The notes under the pieces were generated by a model, which saw nothing but the letters and a program-made list of their open reading frames with translations, was not told the origin of the DNA and ran no database searches. Below, in pieces: positions 16,780 through 26,496 of a stretch of DNA of 34,744 nucleotides. This DNA is from an uncultured Gammaproteobacteria bacterium. Lineage in GTDB: Bacteria > Pseudomonadota > Gammaproteobacteria > CAMYKB01. The DNA is taken from assembly GCA_947258875.1 (NCBI GenBank), contig CAMYKB010000024.1, forward strand, positions 1 to 34,744. The letters are read 5' to 3'. How positions within the stretch are numbered: the stretch's first letter is position 1; each line of letters begins with the position of its first letter. Both the position numbers and the translations under genes were made by a program.

Positions 16780-17096
16780 AATGATGTTTGACGCTCTATC
16801 CATTCAAAATATTCCGGAAGGCCATGGCTGATTGGAGTCGCAATGATCTCCGGTAGTTCATACGGATGCGTCTGCTGGATGGATGCCTCCAACGCAGCGT
16901 AACGCGTTTGTGTGGTTTTAATGAGCAATAAGTGTTCGTTGCCTTCGCAGGCTTCATCTTGCCACTCGTAGACCGAGGTCATGCTCGGCAATACATTCAC
17001 GCATGCCGCCAGGTGTTCCTTTACCAGACGCCTGGCGGTCGCTAATGCGGAGCCCTCATCAGGGTAAGTTGTTAATACCAACAGTTTATCATTCAT
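16776..17096 (-). CDS. cutA: CutA1 divalent cation tolerance-like protein
   Basis: The 106-residue product is the small trimeric CutA1 protein, first linked to copper tolerance though its role is still unclear. It has LVLTTYPDEGSALATARRLV, LAACVNVLPSMTSVYEWQ, LLLIKTTQTRY and HPYELPEIIATPISHGLPEYFEWI, all conserved in the family. It precedes dsbD with a four-base ATGA overlap, the same pairing as in E. coli, and is likely cotranscribed with it. It lacks a signal peptide. Confidence 0.95.
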   Translation of the reverse strand: MNDKLLVLTTYPDEGSALATARRLVKEHLAACVNVLPSMTSVYEWQDEACEGNEHLLLIKTTQTRYAALEASIQQTHPYELPEIIATPISHGLPEYFEWIERQTSL

Positions 17097-17164
17097 AATG
17101 TGAAAAGCTTGTTTTCCCTAGCAACGCCGGACGTTCTATATAAAAGATACGACAGAAGGTCATC

Positions 17165-17935
17165 TTACTTGGTGACAATTACCGCGGGTAATCCGGAGCG
17201 CATCACGGCATTACCGGCATCAAAACTGACCGATAGCTCATAACCGGACGCGTCACCCACAGTTACGGGTTCAAGGCCCAGGGAGGTGATTTTGCCCTCA
17301 TAACGCCGCCCGTTCACCTGCACCTCGGCAGCAGCACCCGGCGCCAGCTTCGTCAGTTGTTCTGCATTCAGCACCGCACGCGCTAACATGGGCCTGTCAC
17401 TGCCGATAACAACCAACGGCATAGCCTGCTGCTCATTGATGACACTCTCACCCACCGCCACGTTTACAGCCAGCACCACAGCATCGAAGGGTGCGTGCGC
17501 AATACTGTACTCAAGATCAAGTTTTGCGCGCGTCAACTCACTGCGCGCGTTAGCATAGTCGGCTAGAGCCACATTGTAGGCAATCTCGGCAACTTCCAGG
17601 TCATGCTGCGATGTAACAGTACGTTCGTAAAGCTCCTGGTTACGTTCAAATTCACGCTGCGCTTCATCGCGTGTCAGCGTCAGCTTTTTAATCTGTGATG
17701 ATGCACGGTACACGGCGTTTTTAAAGTGGCGTTCATCCAGGGCGAGCAGGCGCTGCCCCGTGCTGACGCGGTCACCGGGCTTTACCTCTATGGTCTTGAC
17801 CACACCCGAAACAGGCAGGCTGACTTCCGCCCGCTGCGACCATGTCAGTGTTGCCGGATATTCCGCCGCCCAGGTGACAATCGGCAGCAAGGTACACAAT
17901 ACCAACAACAACTTATTGCATTTCATAGCCGTCAC
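17165..17935 (-). CDS. Membrane-fusion (HlyD/RND-type) periplasmic adaptor
   Basis: The 256-residue protein has a signal peptide (about residues 6-23 of the GTG-started frame) and the adaptor architecture: a first lipoyl half (VSGVVKTIEVKPGDRVSTGQ), a long helical hairpin (about 75-140, ending LTRAKLDLEY), a second lipoyl half (APFDAVVLAVNVAVGESV) and a beta-barrel region up to the C terminus. It lacks the membrane-proximal tail of longer adaptors. The GTG at 17935 overlaps the TolC-like stop by four bases; the ATG at 17926 is an alternative start. The gene must work with an outer-membrane channel, encoded just upstream, but no inner-membrane pump is encoded nearby. Confidence 0.88.
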   Translation of the reverse strand: MTAMKCNKLLLVLCTLLPIVTWAAEYPATLTWSQRAEVSLPVSGVVKTIEVKPGDRVSTGQRLLALDERHFKNAVYRASSQIKKLTLTRDEAQREFERNQELYERTVTSQHDLEVAEIAYNVALADYANARSELTRAKLDLEYSIAHAPFDAVVLAVNVAVGESVINEQQAMPLVVIGSDRPMLARAVLNAEQLTKLAPGAAAEVQVNGRRYEGKITSLGLEPVTVGDASGYELSVSFDAGNAVMRSGLPAVIVTK

Positions 17936-19260
17936 CCGCCTGAAGCTTCCGCTGCCTGGTCATCTTCAACCCCCAGCAAACGTGAATAGGATTTACCCGT
18001 CAATATACTGAGCCGCGTCCTCGCCAATGCCAGCTCGAATTCCACGCGCGCCGCAAACAGGCGTGCCTCGGACTGGCCAACCAGCGAATCACCGAAATTG
18101 GTTTCCAGATCCAGCTCATAACGCGCGCGGCTGCGATCCAGCGCCAACTCCCGGTACTCGGTAAAAACTTCTGCCTGTTGCCGCTGCGCCTGAAGACGCT
18201 GAATCGCCTGCCATGTTTCCAGTACATCCTGACGGATGTCATATTCCAGACGTAATAAACCGGCCTGTAACTGTTGTAAGCGTGCGCGATCCCTGGCGAC
18301 ATCAGCCTTTACGCGCTCACCCTGATAAAGTGGAATTTCAAGTATCAAACCCGCTTCCACTGGATACCGTGAACTGGTCTGCCTTTCATACTCAGCCGCC
18401 TCTATCTCTGCAGACAACACTGGACGCCAGCTGGCGCGGCTGGCGTCAATACGGCGCTGTGCAGCAGCTACCAGGCTGCGTGCAGCCTTCAGGCGCGCGT
18501 TGTTTTCAAGCGCCTCTGCAAGCAGTTGTCCATAATCGGGTAGCGCATCGCTGTTGTCCACGAGATCGGGTAGCACCAGCTCACTGGAAAGACTTTCCGG
18601 ACGATTCAATGCTTGCGCCAGCAGTGCCCGGCTGGAACGCTGTCGTGCTTCACTGGCATGGCGCTGAATGCGAACTTGTTGATAGTTACTCTGTGCTTCC
18701 AGCAAATCAATATCTGAGACTTGTCCCAACTCGTTCCTGTCCTGTGCCCTATCTTGGTTGATGAAGGCTACCGCCATAGCTTCGTTATCCCGTGCATATT
18801 CGAGGTCGGCCAGCAGCACATCAAAAAAACGGCGTATGATTTGCAGCTTCTGCTGTAACAGCCCATCCTGGTATTGTAATTCGCGTGCGGCAAGGTCAGC
18901 CTCGGCGGCATCAACGCCTGCGCGGGTACGGCCGAAATCATGTAACTGCTTTTGCAGTGTCAAGCGTGCGTATGAATCATTATTGGTAGTCCGTAGCGCA
19001 TTATCCGGGGGATCAATCCAACGCCCTTCCAGTGCCAGATCCAGCCTTGCGTCATCCGCCGCGCGTAGCCTCTGCAATTCCGCAGCAGCCAGCGATTGCT
19101 CTGCCGCACTGGCAGACAGGAGCGGATGCAATGCGGAGGCCAACGCGATTGCGTCTTCAATACTCAGTGGATCGGGTAAGGTGTTATCCTGCGCTGACAC
19201 TACAGATGGCACGCAAACAAATACCAGGATTACCGCCAGCCCGCGGCAGATACAATGCAT
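17932..19260 (-). CDS. TolC-like outer-membrane efflux protein
   Basis: The 442-residue protein has a signal peptide ending VVSAQD and the outer-membrane efflux protein fold with two repeats rich in long coiled-coil helices. Typical stretches are LSIEDAIALASALHPLLSAS at the start, LRTTNNDSYARLTLQKQLHDF, and in the second half ARLKAARSLVAAAQRRIDAS and LEIPLYQGERVKADVARDRA. It probably forms the export duct for the adaptor encoded next to it. The ATG at 19260 is preceded by AGATAGG; the opening TTG one codon before is disregarded. It follows the CPWC thioredoxin gene by 11 bases. Confidence 0.9.
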   Translation of the reverse strand: MHCICRGLAVILVFVCVPSVVSAQDNTLPDPLSIEDAIALASALHPLLSASAAEQSLAAAELQRLRAADDARLDLALEGRWIDPPDNALRTTNNDSYARLTLQKQLHDFGRTRAGVDAAEADLAARELQYQDGLLQQKLQIIRRFFDVLLADLEYARDNEAMAVAFINQDRAQDRNELGQVSDIDLLEAQSNYQQVRIQRHASEARQRSSRALLAQALNRPESLSSELVLPDLVDNSDALPDYGQLLAEALENNARLKAARSLVAAAQRRIDASRASWRPVLSAEIEAAEYERQTSSRYPVEAGLILEIPLYQGERVKADVARDRARLQQLQAGLLRLEYDIRQDVLETWQAIQRLQAQRQQAEVFTEYRELALDRSRARYELDLETNFGDSLVGQSEARLFAARVEFELALARTRLSILTGKSYSRLLGVEDDQAAEASGG

Positions 19261-19271
19261 CAAGACCTATC

Positions 19272-19826
19272 TCATGAATTACCAGATTGCCGACGCTTGC
19301 CTCGTTTATAACGGGTGAAATTTTTATCTTTATATGCGCCCTGTGCCATGAATTCGCCCAGCCACATAAATTCTTCAACACCGGATGTCGGCCCGGTATG
19401 CCGCACCACCATTTCGCCCTCCAGATCGAAGAAACCAATCACTGGCGTCGCGCGTACTTTGTATTGCTTGAACGAGAAATCCTTTTGCGTAGTTGTATTA
19501 CCCTGAAAATCGACCATTTCGATATCGCCTTCTATATCGACAGTGAAGATTTTAAAGTTTTTGCGGTAATACTCCTGAACGACAGGCTGATTGAGTACCG
19601 TGGTTTTCATACGGTGACACCATGGACACTCATCCAACTCAAAAAAGATCATGACGCCTTTCTTGCCCTCAGCTTTTGCCGTAGCCAGCTCCTCCTTAAA
19701 GTCGCCAAAGGTCTCCTGGAAGAAGTGCTTACCAGGATCGCGGGGTGTGGCGGCAACAGCAATGTTGGTGATCAACATAGCTGCCAACAGTGGCCAGACC
19801 GTACGTGGGAGATAATTCAGCATCAT
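19272..19826 (-). CDS. Periplasmic thioredoxin-fold protein with CPWC (SoxW-like)
   Basis: The 184-residue protein has a signal peptide (about 1-26) and a thioredoxin_2-type domain. The active site is DECPWCHRM with Cys67 and Cys70, and the cis-Pro loop is VRATPVIGFFD. It resembles SoxW and other periplasmic thioredoxins that keep partner proteins reduced, but no sox genes are seen here. GAGGAAGG lies upstream of the first of two adjacent ATG codons. It heads the minus-strand cluster that runs to the TlpA-like gene and is divergent from fxsA. Confidence 0.85.
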   Translation of the reverse strand: MMLNYLPRTVWPLLAAMLITNIAVAATPRDPGKHFFQETFGDFKEELATAKAEGKKGVMIFFELDECPWCHRMKTTVLNQPVVQEYYRKNFKIFTVDIEGDIEMVDFQGNTTTQKDFSFKQYKVRATPVIGFFDLEGEMVVRHTGPTSGVEEFMWLGEFMAQGAYKDKNFTRYKRGKRRQSGNS

Positions 19827-19911
19827 CGTATTAACGCCTTCCTCATGGAATGTGTTGGGAGCCCATTGATGTGACCCGAAACCCGGAGGAAAGTTTTCCC
19901 TTGGCAGCGAC

Positions 19912-19941
19912 TTGTTATTGAAGAATCCGACCCAATATAAG
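19912..19941 (+). promoter_or_regulatory. Possible sigma70 promoter of fxsA
   Basis: TTGTTA at 19912-19917 and TATAAG at 19936-19941 are 18 bases apart, about 40 bases before the fxsA start. The fit to consensus is moderate, so the call is tentative. Confidence 0.35.
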
Positions 19942-19981
19942 GATTCACACTACATCAATAAGACGATTCTCCATCCAATTT

Positions 19982-20443
19982 ATGCCGATATTCCCGTTAT
20001 TAGTGGTGCTTTTTTTCACAGTGCCCCTGATCGAGATCTACCTGTTCATCAAGATCGGGGGTGCCATTGGCATTCTGCCGACGATGGCTATGGTGGTGCT
20101 GACAGCAGTCCTGGGCTCTTTCCTGCTGCGCGCCCAGGGATTGGCAACCTTCAAACGGTTCCAGGCCAATATGGCCCGCGGCCAGGCACCGGCCATGGAA
20201 ATTATGGAGGGTATGGCGCTACTGGTGGGCGGTGCTTTGTTGCTGACGCCGGGGTTTTTTACTGACACCGTCGGTTTCCTGTGCCTGATCCCGTATACCC
20301 GCCAAACCCTGATTCGCGGTCTAATGGCGCGTTATGCCACGCGCTTCAAACAATCCGCCCATATTCACACCGAGTGGCGCACGAGCCAACACAGCGACAG
20401 CCGGGTCATAGAGGGGGAATTCAATAAAGACAAGGATGGCTAA
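19982..20443 (+). CDS. fxsA: FxsA-family membrane protein
   Basis: FxsA is a small inner-membrane protein whose overproduction in E. coli prevents exclusion of phage T7 by the F plasmid. The 153-residue product has the family pattern: FTVPLIEIYLFIKIGGAIG, TMAMVVLTAVLGSFLLRAQG, GMALLVGGALLLTPGFFTDT and GFLCLIPYTR, giving about three membrane segments, then a cytoplasmic polar tail ending in EGEFNKDKDG. It stands directly upstream of groESL, as in Pseudomonas and E. coli relatives. The promoter of groES lies after its stop codon. Confidence 0.92.
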   Translation: MPIFPLLVVLFFTVPLIEIYLFIKIGGAIGILPTMAMVVLTAVLGSFLLRAQGLATFKRFQANMARGQAPAMEIMEGMALLVGGALLLTPGFFTDTVGFLCLIPYTRQTLIRGLMARYATRFKQSAHIHTEWRTSQHSDSRVIEGEFNKDKDG

Positions 20444-20471
20444 AAGCAGGCACAAATTTTCCCTGCCAACC

Positions 20472-20499
20472 TTGACATGTTAATAACCGATACTATTAT
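20472..20499 (+). promoter_or_regulatory. sigma70-type promoter of groESL
   Basis: TTGACA at 20472-20477 is a perfect -35 box; TATTAT at 20494-20499 is a good -10 box with 16 bases between. The -10 box overlaps the left arm of the CIRCE palindrome, so a repressor bound there would block RNA polymerase. Confidence 0.75.
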
Positions 20500-20531
20500 T
20501 AGCACTCACTATAGGTGAGTGCTAATAATAG
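20493..20531. promoter_or_regulatory. CIRCE operator (HrcA binding site) of groESL
   Basis: TTAGCACTC (20499-20507), nine bases, then GAGTGCTAA (20517-20525) is an exact match to the CIRCE consensus bound by the HrcA repressor. The symmetry goes further: CTATTATTAGCACTC at 20493-20507 is perfectly mirrored by GAGTGCTAATAATAG at 20517-20531. Heat-shock control of groESL here is therefore by HrcA derepression; no sigma32 promoter was noticed. Confidence 0.95.
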
Positions 20532-20589
20532 TCACCTGGCAGCTATATTAATTTGAGACTTTCATATTCAAATCAAGGAGTTAATCCCA

Positions 20590-20880
20590 ATGAAACTACG
20601 TCCTTTACATGACCGTGTGGTCGTCAAGCGGATGGAAGAAGAACGTACCAGCCCAGGCGGCATCGTAATCCCTGATTCTGCCACTGAGAAACCCGTCAAA
20701 GGCGAGATCATCGCCGCCGGCAACGGCAAAGTCGCTGAAAATGGTGACGTGCGTCCCCTGGACGTGAAGGTCGGTGATACGGTGCTGTTCGGTAAATATT
20801 CCGGCACCGAGATCAAGGTCGAAGGCGATGACCTGCTGGTGATGCGCGAAGACGACATCATGGCCGTCATTGAAGGCTAA
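20590..20880 (+). CDS. groES: Co-chaperonin GroES
   Basis: GroES is the heptameric lid of the GroEL folding chamber. The 96-residue protein shows [18 protein letters not shown], the mobile loop [38 protein letters not shown] and the DIMAVIEG end, all standard. AAGGAG precedes the ATG by about eight bases. It is cotranscribed with groEL, 47 bases downstream, under the CIRCE-controlled promoter. Confidence 0.98.
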   Translation: MKLRPLHDRVVVKRMEEERTSPGGIVIPDSATEKPVKGEIIAAGNGKVAENGDVRPLDVKVGDTVLFGKYSGTEIKVEGDDLLVMREDDIMAVIEG

Positions 20881-20915
20881 CCCCCCTCCCGCTTACTTTA
20901 GTAATTCAAGATTAA

Positions 20916-22580
<1,665 letters not shown>

Positions 22581-22587
22581 GCCACCC

Positions 22588-22607
22588 GACGCTTAAGCTT
22601 AAGCGTC
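22588..22607. repeat. Perfect 20-bp palindrome after groEL
   Basis: GACGCTTAAGCTTAAGCGTC reads the same on both strands and starts seven bases after the groEL stop codon. No T-run follows, so it is not the main terminator. In RNA its self-pairing could form a hairpin that protects the 3' end. Confidence 0.6.
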
Positions 22608-22633
22608 TCCTCAAGCTTTATCGCTTGCAAAAC

Positions 22634-22662
22634 AAAAGCCCCGCAACAGCGGGGCTTTTTTA
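22634..22662 (+). terminator. Rho-independent terminator of groESL
   Basis: AAAAGCCCCGC (22634-22644), loop AACA, then GCGGGGC (22649-22655) and a run of T's. The 7-bp GC stem with flanking A and T runs is a standard terminator. It may also act for acr3, which ends from the other side at 22733. Confidence 0.9.
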
Positions 22663-22732
22663 TTTTGGGCTTTATTGCAGCACGGACTCATGTCAGCTAC
22701 TGCCGCAACCATCCATTCGGTTTGTGGTTATT

Positions 22733-23851
22733 TCAATTGTCTACAGCAGGACCATTGCCTTTGCTGCTGGCAGATATTTTGGCACTGCTCTCGTACCATC
22801 CACGCGTCTTATTTGTAATATTAACCACGGATAGCATAACTGGCACTTCCACCAACACGCCTACGACCGTCGCAAGTGCAGCACCTGAGTCAAAACCAAA
22901 CAGCACAATGGCAGTGGCCACAGCCAGCTCAAAAAAATTACTGGCCCCAATCAGCGCTGATGGCGCAGCAACACAATGCGCAACACCGAGGCTACGATTT
23001 AGCAAATACGCCAGTCCTGAATTGAAATAAACCTGTATCAGGATCGGCACGGCCAGCATCAGGATTATCAACGGCTGACTCAGGATCTGTTCACCTTGAA
23101 AGCCGAATAGCAATACCAGGGTCACCAGTAATGCCCCAAGCGATATCGGGTGCATCCTCCCCAACACCTGTTTTAATCGAGATTCGCCACCCACGGCCAG
23201 CAAGCGCCTGCGCCACCACTGCGCAAATAACACTGGGATGACAATATAGAGCACCACCGTAAGAAAAAGCGTAGCCCAGGGCACACTAATCGCCGACAGT
23301 CCAAGCAACAACCCTACAATCGGCGCGAAAGCGAAAATCATGATGGTGTCATTAAGTGCTACCTGAGTCAGGGTAAAGTGCGGTTCACCATCAGACAAGT
23401 GACTCCATACGAAAACCATGGCGGTGCAGGGCGCAGCCGCGAGGATGATCAACCCTGCAAGATAAGAGTCGATTTGCTCAGCTGGCAGATAAGGTGAAAA
23501 AATACCGCGAATAAAAATCCAGCCAAGCAATGCCATTGAGAAAGGCTTCACTGCCCAGTTGACAAATAATGTCACGCCCACGCCTTTCCAGTGTTCTTTA
23601 ACATGATGCATGGCAGCGAAGTCAATTTTAAGGAGCATCGGTACAATCATCAGCCAAATCAAAATAGCAACCGGCAGATTCACCTGCGCAACCTGCAACT
23701 GACCAATCAACTGAAAGGGCTCAGGGACAAGATGCCCCAGCGCGATACCCGCAATAATGCAGAGAAATACCCACACGGTCAGGTAACGTTCAAATAAACC
23801 CATTTCCGCGCTAGCGGCGGTTTTCACTGCTGCTTCACATTGTTTGCTCAT
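22733..23851 (-). CDS. acr3: Acr3-family arsenite efflux permease
   Basis: The 372-residue protein has about ten membrane segments and the Acr3 signatures: LTVWVFLCIIAGIALGH, LMIVPMLLKIDF, the essential Cys in AAAPCTAMVFVWS (Cys142), QVALNDTIMIFAFAPIV and SALIGASNFFELAVATAIVLFG with the conserved Glu. Acr3 exports arsenite (and in some cases antimonite) with the proton gradient. No arsR, arsC or arsH is encoded next to it, so it is an orphan at this locus. The start at 23851 overlaps an imperfect palindrome that might be an operator. Confidence 0.92.
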   Translation of the reverse strand: MSKQCEAAVKTAASAEMGLFERYLTVWVFLCIIAGIALGHLVPEPFQLIGQLQVAQVNLPVAILIWLMIVPMLLKIDFAAMHHVKEHWKGVGVTLFVNWAVKPFSMALLGWIFIRGIFSPYLPAEQIDSYLAGLIILAAAPCTAMVFVWSHLSDGEPHFTLTQVALNDTIMIFAFAPIVGLLLGLSAISVPWATLFLTVVLYIVIPVLFAQWWRRRLLAVGGESRLKQVLGRMHPISLGALLVTLVLLFGFQGEQILSQPLIILMLAVPILIQVYFNSGLAYLLNRSLGVAHCVAAPSALIGASNFFELAVATAIVLFGFDSGAALATVVGVLVEVPVMLSVVNITNKTRGWYESSAKISASSKGNGPAVDN

Positions 23852-23881
23852 ATCAAATAATCCGAAACATTATTCAGATAT
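23850..23881. promoter_or_regulatory. Possible operator of acr3 (imperfect palindrome)
   Basis: ATATCAAATAAT at 23850-23861 faces ATTATTCAGATAT at 23869-23881 with seven bases between; the arms match except for one substitution and one extra base. The AT-rich composition and the position over the 5' end of acr3 resemble ArsR-type operators. No ArsR gene is in the window, so the call is tentative. Confidence 0.35.
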
Positions 23882-24193
23882 ATAATCCGCGCCATCTATA
23901 CAATCATACATCCAACTTGACTCAGGCTATTTTGTTTTCAAGTCAGCACTGACACAGAGCACTGTTGCTTGCTTGAAAACGTTTCGGGCAAGCTCACGTG
24001 GCATGACGATTGAGCGCTCTTGTATCGGATTTTACGATATAAAATAATACACATTATTTGATTGTAATGAATTGGGTTAGATACGCCGAAGGCGCCAAAG
24101 ACACCGATACAACAAGTTTATTATTTAGGTATCGACGCGGCGCAAATGCTACCGAGGAATCAAGGTATCCCGTCACCAAGATTCGGTATTTGA
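23882..24193. other. Gene-free region between acr3 start and rep stop
   Basis: No gene is supported. A perfect 9-bp inverted repeat lies at 23934-23942 (GTTTTCAAG) and 23972-23980 (CTTGAAAAC). The rest is AT-rich in the middle (ATATAAAATAATACAC near 24040) and featureless otherwise. The acr3 promoter should be in its left part, but I cannot mark exact boxes. Confidence 0.35.
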
Positions 24194-26215
24194 TCAACCT
24201 CCAAGGATATCCCTCAGGCTGGAGAGATGCGCACGTCCCGATTCACGTGCCTTGACACCACCTGGTTGTGATTCGCCGTCTTCCCACTCCAGATGTTCTT
24301 CGGGGAGCTCCTCCAGAAACCGGCTGGGCGTACAATCATACTGTTCACCACGCCGGTTGCGTGCCTGTGCATGGGTCAACGTCAGGTGTTGTTGCGCCCG
24401 TGTGATACCTACATAGGTAAGGCGGCGTTCTTCCTCAATGTGATCATCGTCGATACTGTTCTGGTGCGGCAACAAGCCCTCTTCGAAACCCACCATAAAT
24501 ACGTGTGGAAACTCCAGACCCTTGGCGGAATGCAGGGTCATCATCTGCACGCCGCCCTTGTCGTCTTCATCGCGATCAATAATATCCATCAAGGTCATGT
24601 GCGCAACAACCTGGTCGAGCGGCGTATTGCTGCTATCTGTTTCTTTAATATGCTTCTGCAGGTTACCTATCCAGGACAACAGCTCTTCAACATTTTCCAT
24701 ACGCCGCTCTGCCAGTTCGCGCGTTTTGCTGGTTTCATAAAGCCAGTCCCGATAACCAATCTCATCGATGAATTGTGAGAGCAGGTTTACCGGCTCTTCG
24801 TGTTCGGCCTTGCGTTGCATCTCGTGCATCAGGTCTACAAAACGTTGCAGGCGCTGCATGGCGCGCGCGGAAAGTTGCTCGCTCAGCCCCAGCTCACTGC
24901 AAGCCCCGAACAAACCACTGTGACGTTGTTGCGCATAACCACTTAGCTTTTCCAGTGTTCCCGCGCCAATTTCGCGGCGCGGCGTATTGACTATACGCAA
25001 AAAGGCGGAATCATCGGCAGGATTCACAATAAGCCGCAAATAGGCCATCAAGTCCTTTATTTCCGTACGTTCGAAAAACGAACTGCCACCGCTGATACTA
25101 TACGGAATGTCGTGTTCGCGTAGCGCTTTCTCAAACGGCCGCGATTGAAAATTGCCACGATACAGGATGGCATAATTACGGTAGTCATCGCGGCGATTAA
25201 AACGAATCTTAAGAATCTCGCTGACCACGCGCTCGGCCTCGTGCTCCGGGTGCTTGCACGGGATCACGCGTAGGGGCTCGCCCATGCCCTGCCCACTCCA
25301 CAAGCGCTTTTCGAATAAATGCGGGTTATTGGCAATCAAATGATTTGCACTCTGCAAGATGCGTTCGCTGGACCGATAGTTCTGTTCTAGTTTAATAAGC
25401 CGGAGTGTTGGAAAATCCTTTTCCAGCAAAGCCAGATTCTCGGGGCGCGCGCCGCGCCAGGCGTAGATCGATTGATCGTCATCTCCCACTGCCGTGAGCC
25501 CATGATTCACGCCAACCAGTTGCTTCATAAATTCGTACTGACAGGCATTGGTATCCTGGTACTCATCTACTAGCAAATGGCGCACGCGGGCCTGCCAGTG
25601 TTCGCGTACTTCAGCATGATCGCGCAATAACACAACGGGTTGCATGATGAGGTCATCGAAGTCCATAGCATTATAGGCCTGCAGCTGGCGCTGATACGCC
25701 GCATAGACACGGGCCTGCCCATGCACGCGCTCATCCGCTGCTGCCGCGAGCGCCTGCTCCGGCAACAGCAAGTCATTCTTCCAGTTCGAGATCTGCCAAC
25801 GCAGGCTATTCAAATCTGCTTGCCCAACCTCTTTATGTGTCAGTTCATGCAACAGGGCCTCGGTGTCCTGCATATCAAGTATCGAAAACCCGGCGCGATA
25901 CCCGAGACGTTTACATTCGCTGCGCATTAAACGCAGACCCAGTGAGTGAAACGTCGAAACCACCACCGCCTGTGCCTGCTCAGAATTAATCAAGGCGGCT
26001 GCACGCGCCTTCATTTCGCGCGCTGCCTTGTTGGTGAAGGTCACCGCGAAGATGCTCTCGGGCCTGAGTCCGGTATGAATCAGTTGCGCAATCTTGTGTG
26101 TTATCACACGCGTCTTGCCACTACCGGCACCTGCCAGCACCAGCAGCGGCGAGCCGATATGCTCGGCCGCGGCGCGCTGCTGCGGATTCAGGGAATGGGT
26201 GATTTTGTTTCGCAT
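24194..26215 (-). CDS. rep: ATP-dependent DNA helicase Rep
   Basis: Rep is a superfamily 1A 3'-5' helicase that helps replication forks pass proteins on DNA. The 673-residue product has exactly the E. coli Rep length. Motifs in order: LNPQQRAAAEHI, Walker A VLAGAGSGKTRVITHKI (about residues 27-43), FTNKAAREMK, DEYQDTN (motif II), GDDDQSIYAWRGARPENL (motif III), LEQNYRSS (motif IV), MTLHSAKGLEFPHVF (motif V) and YVGITRAQQ (motif VI). The EEGLLPHQNSIDDD loop and HLSSLRDILGG end fit Rep better than UvrD. It appears monocistronic. Confidence 0.96.
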   Translation of the reverse strand: MRNKITHSLNPQQRAAAEHIGSPLLVLAGAGSGKTRVITHKIAQLIHTGLRPESIFAVTFTNKAAREMKARAAALINSEQAQAVVVSTFHSLGLRLMRSECKRLGYRAGFSILDMQDTEALLHELTHKEVGQADLNSLRWQISNWKNDLLLPEQALAAAADERVHGQARVYAAYQRQLQAYNAMDFDDLIMQPVVLLRDHAEVREHWQARVRHLLVDEYQDTNACQYEFMKQLVGVNHGLTAVGDDDQSIYAWRGARPENLALLEKDFPTLRLIKLEQNYRSSERILQSANHLIANNPHLFEKRLWSGQGMGEPLRVIPCKHPEHEAERVVSEILKIRFNRRDDYRNYAILYRGNFQSRPFEKALREHDIPYSISGGSSFFERTEIKDLMAYLRLIVNPADDSAFLRIVNTPRREIGAGTLEKLSGYAQQRHSGLFGACSELGLSEQLSARAMQRLQRFVDLMHEMQRKAEHEEPVNLLSQFIDEIGYRDWLYETSKTRELAERRMENVEELLSWIGNLQKHIKETDSSNTPLDQVVAHMTLMDIIDRDEDDKGGVQMMTLHSAKGLEFPHVFMVGFEEGLLPHQNSIDDDHIEEERRLTYVGITRAQQHLTLTHAQARNRRGEQYDCTPSRFLEELPEEHLEWEDGESQPGGVKARESGRAHLSSLRDILGG

Positions 26216-26496
26216 AAAGGGCGCGTATTCTACCCTGCTTTATTCAAACTTTCGTAAAAAAATTCACTGCAGGGGCGCGCAGTACGCAAATAAAAACATT
26301 GATTTTTGCATGATTATCATTTAGCTAACCGACACACATATTCATTCAATAAATACTTGAGATAATCTTCTGCTTTACTTTGCGCGCTTTGCGCCTTGGT
26401 AACCGTTCCCGCGTTATTCTAATTACGGGCTTCCTGCCCTAATGCATTACGCTACTGCTCCACCCATGGAGTCGTTTTGCGGTCTAATGACACTCA

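Noticed and set aside
24058-24255. A 65-residue plus-strand frame between acr3 and rep
   Set aside because: It runs into the rep 3' end antisense, has no ribosome-binding site, and its composition is unlike a real protein.
26290-26335. Fur box (GATTATCATT near 26310)
   Set aside because: Only about half of the 19-base consensus matches, and no iron-related gene lies next to it.
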